DNA from: Aquiluna sp.
GTDB lineage: Bacteria; Actinomycetota; Actinomycetes; Actinomycetales; Microbacteriaceae
Assembly (NCBI GenBank): GCA_023260495.1
Contig: JALQVB010000005.1
Location: 606 to 26,854 of the forward strand
Reading direction: 5' to 3'
Length of the DNA: 26,249 nt
This document shows, piece by piece, positions 8,859 to 15,265 of the stretch (positions are counted from its first letter, which is position 1; the number at the start of each line of letters is the position of its first letter). The notes under the pieces were generated by a model. The model did no database searches and was not told where the DNA came from. It saw only the letters and a program-made list of their open reading frames with translations. The position numbers were made by a program, and so were the translations under genes.

Positions 8859-10660
8859 GTCTCTACGGAACAAACGATGAGGAGCGCACCGACCTCACCA
8901 AAGAGGAGTCCCGATTTGTAAGGGCGCGCTCGCGGCGCCTGCTCGGTTCGCTACTAAATCCGCTCAAGGCCCGTTTGGTTTTGGCGGTGTTCCTTGGCAT
9001 CGTCTCGACTGCTATCAGGGTTGCGGGTCCCGCGCTGATTGCCTTGGGCATCGACTGGGCCCTGCCACGAGCAGTGCTGGGACAGTACGACTACCTCTGG
9101 GTTGTGGTTATTGCGTACCTGTCGGCTGCCGTGGCTACATCGCTGCTCACCTACTACTTCCTAATGCTTTCCGCCAGGCTGGCGCAGACCATGCTGTTCG
9201 ACTTACGCAACCGGATGTTTGTGCACACCCAGAAGCTATCGGTGGAGTTCCATGAGCGCTACACCGCAGGTCGGGTCATTGCTCGCCAAACCTCGGATCT
9301 TGAGTCAATTGCCGAGCTGCTAGCTGGCGGATTGAACGAGCTCGTCATCGGTGGACTGTTCATGATCCTCACCGCTGCCGCGCTCCTTCTGTTGGATCCA
9401 ATCTCTTTCCTAGTGCTGTTGGGGGCTTTGATTCCGCTCGCGATTCTCACCCGTTGGTTCCAGATCAAGACCAATCGCGGATATCGCAAGCAGCGTGTGG
9501 CATCGGCAAGGCTAATTCAATACTTCGTCGAGACCATGACCGGTATTCGCGCTGTGAAAGCTTTCCGCAAGGAAAAGCAAAACGAGAAGCACTTCGGAGG
9601 TTTAGTCGAGGACTACCGCAAGCACAACGCGCACCTGATTCAGCTCTTTGGAATTTATGATCCGGGTCTGATCATGATTGGAAACTTGACGGTTGCAGCC
9701 GTTTTGCTCGTCGGTGGTTTCCGTGTTCTTGATGGCTCACTTGGAATTGGTGTGCTGACCGCCGCGATACTTTATGCCAAGCGATTTTTCGATCCGATGG
9801 AAGAAATTGCGATCTTCTACAACTCCTACCAGTCGGCCTCCTCGGCATTGGAGAAAATTTCGGGCGTGCTGGAAGAGGAGCCGAGCGTGCCAGAGGCTGA
9901 GAACCCAACCTCGGTCTCACAGGCACAGGGCAATGTTCGTTTTGACGGTGTGGAGTTCAAGTATCAATCTGGTCCTGTTGTGCTCAAGAAGTTTGATCTT
10001 GAAATTCCTGCCGGGCAAACCATTGCTTTGGTTGGGACCACAGGTGCTGGAAAGTCCACACTTGCCAAGCTAATCTCACGTTTTTATGACCCAAGTTCCG
10101 GGTCTGTCTCACTCGATGGGATTGACCTGCGCGATATTTCTAACACAGACCTGCGCCGCGAGGTGGTGATGGTGACCCAGGAGGCCTATCTGTTCTCCGG
10201 CACGGTAGCTGAAAACATCCAGCTGGGACGCCCGGGCGCATCGATGGAAGATGTGGTTGCGGCGGCCAAGGCAGTGGGTGCCCATGAGTTCATCTCCGCG
10301 CTTCCGGAAGGCTATGACACCGATGTCAACAAGCGCGGTGGAAGGGTTTCCGCTGGCCAACGGCAGCTGATCTCTTTCGCTCGCTCATTCCTGGCAAATC
10401 CGGCGGTGCTAATCCTGGACGAGGCCACCTCTTCGCTCGATATCCCGTCGGAGCGCATGGTGCAACGAGGTTTGAAGACGCTGCTGGCCGGCCGCACCGC
10501 GGTCATCATCGCCCACCGACTCTCAACCGTGGCGATCGCCGATCGCGTGCTTGTCATGGAGCACGGTGAGATCATCGAGGATGGCTCTCCGCTTCGGCTG
10601 GCCGAGGGAGATGGCAAGTTTGCCAGGCTCTATCGGGCCTGGCGCGACTCCCTGGTCTAG
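8855..10660 (+). CDS. ABC exporter half-transporter, catalytic partner subunit (permease-ATPase)
   Basis: 601-residue partner of the preceding gene: transmembrane domain about 40-330, ATPase domain about 360-600. Walker A is GTTGAGKS (394-401), the Q-loop glutamine is kept (MVTQEAYLFSG), Walker B is VLILDEATSSLD with the catalytic Glu523, and the H-loop His is at 554. Its signature is VSAGQRQ (498-504) instead of LSGGQ. In a heterodimer this degenerate signature faces the degenerate Walker B of the partner, giving one impaired and one competent ATP site. GGGAGGTGA at 8842-8850 is a good ribosome-binding site, and the ATG overlaps the upstream stop, so production is coupled at a likely 1:1 ratio. 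The 3' end overlaps the convergent amylase gene by 4 bases (CTAG). Confidence 0.9.
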   Translation: MSLYGTNDEERTDLTKEESRFVRARSRRLLGSLLNPLKARLVLAVFLGIVSTAIRVAGPALIALGIDWALPRAVLGQYDYLWVVVIAYLSAAVATSLLTYYFLMLSARLAQTMLFDLRNRMFVHTQKLSVEFHERYTAGRVIARQTSDLESIAELLAGGLNELVIGGLFMILTAAALLLLDPISFLVLLGALIPLAILTRWFQIKTNRGYRKQRVASARLIQYFVETMTGIRAVKAFRKEKQNEKHFGGLVEDYRKHNAHLIQLFGIYDPGLIMIGNLTVAAVLLVGGFRVLDGSLGIGVLTAAILYAKRFFDPMEEIAIFYNSYQSASSALEKISGVLEEEPSVPEAENPTSVSQAQGNVRFDGVEFKYQSGPVVLKKFDLEIPAGQTIALVGTTGAGKSTLAKLISRFYDPSSGSVSLDGIDLRDISNTDLRREVVMVTQEAYLFSGTVAENIQLGRPGASMEDVVAAAKAVGAHEFISALPEGYDTDVNKRGGRVSAGQRQLISFARSFLANPAVLILDEATSSLDIPSERMVQRGLKTLLAGRTAVIIAHRLSTVAIADRVLVMEHGEIIEDGSPLRLAEGDGKFARLYRAWRDSLV

Positions 10661-12084
10661 TCCACCACCAGCGCGATGGCGCTCATTGCTGGCAACACAG
10701 CGGTGAGCATGCCTCCCACAATCTGGTGCGTCTCACCATCAATCAGGTTCACATACTCGCCATCGGGGAGGGTTGTGGCAACGCTCACGCTCATCTCTTT
10801 GTTGTCGAAAACATTAGTGATGAAATATCCTCTGCCCTCCCGAGCAAATCCGTAGATCCCACGCTCACGGTATTTCTCAACCACGGGAGCATCGGCCACG
10901 ATGTCGCGGAAGCGGATCATGTTGATGGTGGATTGCCAACGGTGCTGGCAGATCCACTCCAGGTCTCGGTATTCATCCTTAGGGGCGGCAACACCCTCGC
11001 AACTGACGGGGCTAATACCGCTGGCGCTCTGCGCTGGACCTGCGTCGTAGTCCTCGAAGGCGTATGAGGAATAGAGCATTGGTTGGCCATAGTCCTCTGC
11101 CAACATCATGGCGGTGGCGAGCTCAAAGTAGCGAGCATCTTTGTAGTTCAGGGTCTGCCCGTTTCGCTCGGTGTCGTGGTTGGAGACGAAGGAAACGGTT
11201 TGGTCGCTTGGGGTGAAATCGCGGAATCTGATTGCGCTGGCTGCCGGTGTGATTACCTCGCCCTTGAAGTAGCTCTTCATGTTGCGCGCGTAATCAAACT
11301 CCCAGACATCACCCGAGCTGAGGTATTGCTCTGGCTGCACCGGCTCACCGCCGCCTCGGATTACCTCGTGAATGATTCTGGTGCCCTCCGGCAGCTGATC
11401 GACAATTGCCTTGAGGTCCAAAGCCCAAATGTGTTTTGCGGCATCGATGCGGAATCCCGCTACGCCAAGCGATAGCAGGTCATTCAGATAGCTGAGAATC
11501 TGCTGCTGGACTCGTTCGCTCTTCTGATCTAGGTCGGAAAGACCCAATAGCTCGCAGGTTTGCACCTGTGCCAGGTCTTTGTAGTTTGCGATCTGGTCAT
11601 CTGGGGTGAGGTTGCAGTTGTGGAAATCCTCGCGAGTGTAGAGGCCAGGGTATTCATACTTTGTGAACTCGGTTCCGGCAACGCCTGTGCCTCCCGAAGA
11701 GCCGCTCATGTGGTTGATGACAGCGTCGGCAATAACGGCCACATTGTTCTCGGCACAGGTCTGCACCATGGCAGCAAATTGTTCGCGGGTGCCAAACCGT
11801 GACTCGATCTGGTAGCTGACCGGCTGATAGACAGTCCACCACTGCGGTCCTTGAATGTGCTCCTGAGGAGGCGATGTCAAAACCCAGTCCACGCCACTGT
11901 TTCCGAGAAATTCGCACTCGGCAGCAATCGAATCCCACGGCCACATAAACAGCTGCAAGCCGACTTGGGATTCAAATCGAGGAGGAGCTGCCGGCTCGGT
12001 TTCTTCGATTACAGGCGAGGTAGCGCAGCCTGACAGGACCAGCACTGTGGAGAAAAGAAGTGGAACGAGCTTGCCAAAACGCAT
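10657..12084 (-). CDS. GH13 alpha-amylase, predicted lipoprotein
   Basis: Extracellular alpha-1,4-glucan hydrolase of family GH13. The start is set at the ATG (12082-12084) because it opens a lipoprotein signal peptide: MRFGKLVPLLF, then LVLSGC with lipidated Cys20. Upstream in-frame starts would add 58 residues with no signal character. Catalytic regions are all visible: DAVINH (120-125), GFRIDAAKH with nucleophile Asp214, IIHE with acid/base Glu240, and FVSNHD with Asp304. QWWTVYQPVSY and the overall length (475) suit the actinobacterial/animal-like alpha-amylases. A methionine (Met336) seems to occupy the place of the third chloride-ligand arginine of animal enzymes. No starch-binding module follows the C-terminal beta domain. 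It is divergent from the glycine-rich surface protein, and no maltose transporter is in the window. Confidence 0.93.
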   Translation of the reverse strand: MRFGKLVPLLFSTVLVLSGCATSPVIEETEPAAPPRFESQVGLQLFMWPWDSIAAECEFLGNSGVDWVLTSPPQEHIQGPQWWTVYQPVSYQIESRFGTREQFAAMVQTCAENNVAVIADAVINHMSGSSGGTGVAGTEFTKYEYPGLYTREDFHNCNLTPDDQIANYKDLAQVQTCELLGLSDLDQKSERVQQQILSYLNDLLSLGVAGFRIDAAKHIWALDLKAIVDQLPEGTRIIHEVIRGGGEPVQPEQYLSSGDVWEFDYARNMKSYFKGEVITPAASAIRFRDFTPSDQTVSFVSNHDTERNGQTLNYKDARYFELATAMMLAEDYGQPMLYSSYAFEDYDAGPAQSASGISPVSCEGVAAPKDEYRDLEWICQHRWQSTINMIRFRDIVADAPVVEKYRERGIYGFAREGRGYFITNVFDNKEMSVSVATTLPDGEYVNLIDGETHQIVGGMLTAVLPAMSAIALVVD

Positions 12085-12091
12085 AGTCAGA

Positions 12092-12097
12092 ATGCTA
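12092..12097 (-). promoter_or_regulatory. Candidate -10 element (TAGCAT) for the amylase; predicted leaderless
   Basis: On the minus strand TAGCAT is separated by seven bases (TCTGACT) from the amylase ATG. Transcription from this -10 would start at or next to the A of the ATG, leaving no Shine-Dalgarno. No clear -35 is seen. Confidence 0.45.
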
Positions 12098-12120
12098 GTT
12101 GATGGTCCGCTCAGCGAAGC

Positions 12121-12129
12121 TGTGGATAA
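12121..12129 (-). promoter_or_regulatory. Perfect DnaA-box 9-mer (TTATCCACA on the minus strand)
   Basis: The plus strand reads TGTGGATAA, the reverse complement of the strong DnaA box TTATCCACA. It lies in the 85-base divergent gap between the amylase and glycine-rich protein genes, between their two candidate promoters. It could be a DnaA regulatory or titration site. It is a single box with no AT-rich unwinding element or further clustered boxes, so it is not an origin. Chance occurrence is possible. Confidence 0.45.
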
Positions 12130-12156
12130 CTCCCTGCAAGAAAAGGTTGTCAGTTT

Positions 12157-12162
12157 TAGCGT
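12157..12162 (+). promoter_or_regulatory. Candidate -10 element (TAGCGT) for the glycine-rich protein; predicted leaderless
   Basis: TAGCGT is followed by seven bases (CTTCGGC) and then the ATG at 12170. A poor -35-like CTGCAA lies 17 bases upstream (12134-12139). An alternative promoter, TTGATG (12099-12104) with TGGATA (12123-12128) at 18-base spacing, would give a leadered transcript and would overlap the DnaA box. Confidence 0.4.
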
Positions 12163-12169
12163 CTTCGGC

Positions 12170-14362
12170 ATGAAAAAACGAATTGCTTTAGTCCTGGTAG
12201 CACTGCTACTCGGCAACGTACCCGCTCTGCCTTCCCACGCTGAGGTGTGTGAGGGCAACTACTGTTCAGTCACCTTCGATTTCACCGGTGAAATCGTTCA
12301 GTTCAATGTTCCCGTTGGAGTGTCCAGCATCGACTTTGAGGTCCTTGGCGCCTCGGGGGGAAGAGGCGGTCTTGGTGGCAAAGTAACCGGAACGCTGACG
12401 AACCTGCCTGAGAAGCTATTCATCGTGGTCGGTAGCTTTGGCTCTGTTGGATCTCAGGCTGCCGGAGGCTACAACGGCGGCGGCCAAGCCGGTGGCTATC
12501 GGACCAACGAGGGATCGGGCGGTGGCGCCACGGATATTCGACTCGACCTCGGGCTCGATTCTCGCATTGTCGTAGCTGGTGGCGGCGGTGGTGCCGGTGG
12601 CTTCTCTGGTGCGCCTGGAGGCGCAGGTGGAGGTCTGGTAGCAGCCAGCGGGCAAAGTGGCCAAGGATCTGGCGGCGGCGGTGGAACGCAGTCGGCGGGT
12701 GGAGCTGCTGGAGTATCAAATGGTGGAACGTCTGCTAGCGCCGGAAGCTTTGGTGCCGGTGGCACTGGAGGAAACAGCACCAACGCCGGCGGCGGCGGAG
12801 GCGGTGGCGGTTGGTACGGCGGCGGTGGTGGCGGAGCCGACGATGACAACTGCTGCTCCGATGGTGGCGGTGGTGGAGGTGGCTCTTCCTACACCGATGC
12901 AAACTACGTTTTGAACGAGGTGCACGAAAGCGGTGTGCAGCTCGGCAACGGCCAGGTGGTTTTCAACTACGTGAAGTCATTGGTAATTACCGACTTCACA
13001 GGAGTTCAGCTCGACTCGGCAACTGCGCAATTCAACCTCGGCCTGTCGCTGAACACATCTGTGGAGCTAAGTCAATTTGATCTATCAGGCCTCAGCTGTG
13101 CATCGACGTCGCTAGAGCCCCAGGGCACTAACTACGTCCTTACAGCAACCGACTGCCTAGACGGCACTCAAACTCTGCGGGTTGCGCCCGGCGCCATTGA
13201 TGGGCTGCAGCCGCTCGGGGAGATAGTGGCAGACGTTGAATTTGATGCCACCGCTCCGCAGTTTGATTGGCAGCCGGCTGTTGTTGACCACCTCGCGGCA
13301 ACCGCCACAATCGACTTCTCGATAGTAGAAGCACAGCTGAGTGCCCAGGCTTTGGTTGTTACGGGGTGTGATTTGGTTGAGCTGGTGGCTGGACAGATTT
13401 TGCTGACCCAGTGCACCCAGGAAACGGCTACTGTAACTCTCCCAGCTCTGACGCTCTCAGACTCTTGGGGGAATGCCTCACCGGACCAAGATGCTGTGCA
13501 GCAAATTTCCTTTGACTTTACGATCCCTACAGTCAGTTTCTCGAACATCACAACCGACGAGATAACGGCCCAGCACAGCTTTGAGCTGATGTTTTCCGAA
13601 CCGAGCAGCTTCGATGTCACCCGGATTTCGGCTAGTGCGGCCACCTATTGTGATTTCACGGTGGAGGCAGGACCTGCTTCGGCGCTGGTAGCCGGGAATT
13701 GCGGTTACGGTGAAATCAGCTACACCGTCTTGGCGGGTGCACTGACTGATGATGTGGGCAACATTGGCCCGCAGTCAGACCTGGTGATCTCCTTCACAGT
13801 CAGTGAGCCTGCGGTCGTGATCCCACCGGTCGTCACTCCTGAGCCGGAGGTTCAGCCCAGTCAGCCTGAACCGGAGGTTCTTGAGGTTCCAATTCCACCG
13901 GTTAGCAATCCGCCAACAAGCGAACCACCAAGTCAGGTAAGCCAGCCAGAAACTCCAGTTCAGCCAGTCCCTGCCGAAGAGATACTGCCGACACCTGAAA
14001 TAGAGGCCGAGCAGCCCGCTGCCGAGGAAGAAGGCGAGGCTTTGCCGCAGCCAGCAGAAGAATCTATCGATCCAACTCAGGCCGACCCAGAATCGCCTGC
14101 CGAGCCAGCATTGACCTCAGAGCAGGTTGAGGAAATCGAAAGCGAACCGGAAATCTCGGACGTTCCAGCTGAGTCGGCTGAGTCAGCGCAGCCCCAGCTG
14201 CTCAATGCTGAGCCTGCTGCGCAGGTCACCCAGCAGCCTCGGTTGGACAAGCAGGCCCTTCCACTCGATTCTGGGCAACTCAGCCTTTGGTTGATAACGG
14301 CAGGTGGAGCGGTGGCAGTTGGTGCCACCGGATACCTAGTGCTGCGTTTTATCGGAAAATGA
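12170..14362 (+). CDS. Secreted glycine-rich surface protein with Ig-like repeats, Pro/Glu stalk and C-terminal membrane anchor
   Basis: 730 residues from the ATG at 12170, chosen because it opens a clear signal peptide (MKKRIALVLVALLLG, probable cleavage after PSHA at residue 24). Residues about 25-270 form a glycine-rich domain with runs of up to eight glycines, GGGGWYGGGGGG and a Cys-Cys pair (DDNCCSDGG). This is the type seen in bacterial Gly_rich domains and in the ALK/LTK receptor ectodomain. Residues about 275-560 hold three Ig-like repeats of roughly 90 residues, each with a pair of cysteines. A Pro/Glu/Gln-rich stalk (about 560-690) leads to a hydrophobic helix (LWLITAGGAVAVGATGYLV) and the short basic end RFIGK. 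The likely topology is exposed outside the cell and anchored by the last helix. Function unknown; adhesion or cell-cell contact is a guess. The 3' end overlaps purU by 14 bases. Confidence 0.82.
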   Translation: MKKRIALVLVALLLGNVPALPSHAEVCEGNYCSVTFDFTGEIVQFNVPVGVSSIDFEVLGASGGRGGLGGKVTGTLTNLPEKLFIVVGSFGSVGSQAAGGYNGGGQAGGYRTNEGSGGGATDIRLDLGLDSRIVVAGGGGGAGGFSGAPGGAGGGLVAASGQSGQGSGGGGGTQSAGGAAGVSNGGTSASAGSFGAGGTGGNSTNAGGGGGGGGWYGGGGGGADDDNCCSDGGGGGGGSSYTDANYVLNEVHESGVQLGNGQVVFNYVKSLVITDFTGVQLDSATAQFNLGLSLNTSVELSQFDLSGLSCASTSLEPQGTNYVLTATDCLDGTQTLRVAPGAIDGLQPLGEIVADVEFDATAPQFDWQPAVVDHLAATATIDFSIVEAQLSAQALVVTGCDLVELVAGQILLTQCTQETATVTLPALTLSDSWGNASPDQDAVQQISFDFTIPTVSFSNITTDEITAQHSFELMFSEPSSFDVTRISASAATYCDFTVEAGPASALVAGNCGYGEISYTVLAGALTDDVGNIGPQSDLVISFTVSEPAVVIPPVVTPEPEVQPSQPEPEVLEVPIPPVSNPPTSEPPSQVSQPETPVQPVPAEEILPTPEIEAEQPAAEEEGEALPQPAEESIDPTQADPESPAEPALTSEQVEEIESEPEISDVPAESAESAQPQLLNAEPAAQVTQQPRLDKQALPLDSGQLSLWLITAGGAVAVGATGYLVLRFIGK
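12577..12888 (+). repeat. Low-complexity GGN-repeat coding tract
   Basis: Dense GGC/GGT/GGA codons encode the polyglycine core of the surface protein, including uninterrupted tracts near 12787-12810, 12817-12834 and 12862-12882. The repeats are imperfect in codon choice, so they are not a simple microsatellite, but slippage or recombination could change their length. The antisense strand is rich in CCN and contains a spurious proline-rich frame. Confidence 0.7.
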
Positions 14363-15203
14363 TGGTTCTGTGACCATCTAGCAGGACGCGGTGTTGAGCG
14401 AACCATCTGACCGCCTGGGTCAGGGTCATCGACTCCGCGTCCTGTCCGATTCGGACCAGCTCTTGCTTCGAGTGACTGTGATCCACACGGGTCACGTTTT
14501 GCTCAATGATCGGTCCCTCATCTAGGTCTTCAGTAACAAAGTGCGCGGTGGCGCCGATTAGCTTTACACCGCGAGCGTGAGCTTGGGCGTAGGGGTTGGC
14601 GCCCTTGAAGGACGGCAGGAAGGAGTGGTGGATGTTGATAATCTTGCCGGCGAATTCCTCGCAGAACTCCGGCGAGAGAATCTGCATGTAGCGGGCAAGC
14701 ACGATCAGCTCAACGTCATTTTCGATGATGAACTCACGCAGCCGCTTTTCGAAAAGCGCCTTGTCCACACCGTTCTTGATTTCATGCGACTCAAATGGAA
14801 TGCCGTAGAAACCGGCAAGCTCGGCAAGATCGTTGTGGTTACCAAAAACCATTGGAATCTCAATTGGCAGCTGACCCGAGCGTTGGCGGAAGAGCATGTC
14901 GTTGAGGCAGTGGCCAGCTTTAGAGACCAACACCACGGTCTTCATCGGCCGCTCAACAAAGTCAAGAACGTATTCAAGTTGGTAATCACCGATGATTTTT
15001 TCAATCTGGCGCTCAAAATCTGCTTTTGCGATGGCTGCTTCAATCTGCAATCGCATAAAGAAGCGGTCGGTGTCCACTGAGGTGTACTGCTGACTTTCGG
15101 TGATGTTGCCACCGGCCTCGACGACTGCTCCGGAGATGGCATGCACGATGCCGGGCCGGTCAGGGCAAACGAAGGTCAGAACCCAGTGCTCTCTATTAGT
15201 CAT
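14349..15203 (-). CDS. purU: Formyltetrahydrofolate deformylase
   Basis: Hydrolyses 10-formyl-THF to THF and formate, balancing the one-carbon pool. An N-terminal ACT regulatory domain (about 8-85: WVLTFVCPDRPGIVHAISG) is followed by a formyltransferase-fold domain related to PurN. Catalytic residues are Asn190, His192 and Asp228, in KIINIHHSFLPSFKGANPY and TEDLDEGPII. From the ATG it has 284 residues, the normal length. The ATG at 15201-15203 is preferred over the in-frame GTG at 15207-15209, which lies one base from a -10-like TAGGAT and so would not be transcribed from it. It is divergent from glyA, 62 bases apart; the 3' end overlaps the glycine-rich protein gene. Confidence 0.95.
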   Translation of the reverse strand: MTNREHWVLTFVCPDRPGIVHAISGAVVEAGGNITESQQYTSVDTDRFFMRLQIEAAIAKADFERQIEKIIGDYQLEYVLDFVERPMKTVVLVSKAGHCLNDMLFRQRSGQLPIEIPMVFGNHNDLAELAGFYGIPFESHEIKNGVDKALFEKRLREFIIENDVELIVLARYMQILSPEFCEEFAGKIINIHHSFLPSFKGANPYAQAHARGVKLIGATAHFVTEDLDEGPIIEQNVTRVDHSHSKQELVRIGQDAESMTLTQAVRWFAQHRVLLDGHRTIIFR

Positions 15204-15210
15204 CTGCACA

Positions 15211-15216
15211 ATCCTA
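15211..15216 (-). promoter_or_regulatory. Candidate -10 element (TAGGAT) for purU; predicted leaderless
   Basis: Minus-strand TAGGAT followed by seven bases (TGTGCAG) and the purU ATG. Transcription would start at the ATG. This decides between the two possible purU start codons. Confidence 0.5.
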
Positions 15217-15252
15217 TTGAGCGTGCAAGCGGCTTGGGGCCTGGTGGGCTAG

Positions 15253-15258
15253 TAAACT
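15253..15258 (+). promoter_or_regulatory. Candidate -10 element (TAAACT) for glyA; predicted leaderless
   Basis: TAAACT is followed by seven bases (TTGCATC) and the glyA ATG at 15266. No Shine-Dalgarno precedes the ATG, consistent with a leaderless mRNA. No strong -35. A leaderless start also means there is no space for a glycine or ZTP riboswitch, which control such genes elsewhere. Confidence 0.55.
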
Positions 15259-15265
15259 TTGCATC

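Noticed and set aside
10670..10683. AGCGC-GATG-GCGCT stem near the exporter/amylase junction as a terminator
   Set aside because: Only 5 base pairs, no T-run on either side, and it lies inside amylase codons.
12047..12169. Upstream start for the glycine-rich protein
   Set aside because: It would place about 41 residues before an obvious signal peptide and overlap the amylase coding region.
12085..12258. Longer N-terminus for the amylase
   Set aside because: The extra 58 residues have no signal character and run through the start of the divergent gene; the internal ATG opens a clean lipoprotein signal peptide.
12496..12849. Minus-strand proline-rich frame opposite the polyglycine tract
   Set aside because: CCN runs are simply the complement of GGN glycine codons; no start signal or independent evidence.
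12577..12888. CRISPR or tandem DNA repeat array
   Set aside because: The repetition is at codon level (GGN) with no fixed repeat and spacer length.
14761..14769. DnaA-box-like TTGTCCACA
   Set aside because: It is inside the purU coding region, a common chance match, and not near other boxes.
15204..15209. GTG start for purU two codons earlier
   Set aside because: It lies one base from the -10-like TAGGAT, so a transcript from there could not contain it; the ATG also gives the normal N-terminus.
15204..15265. Glycine or ZTP riboswitch before glyA
   Set aside because: The gap is only 62 bases, is shared with divergent purU, and the promoter seems to start at the ATG.
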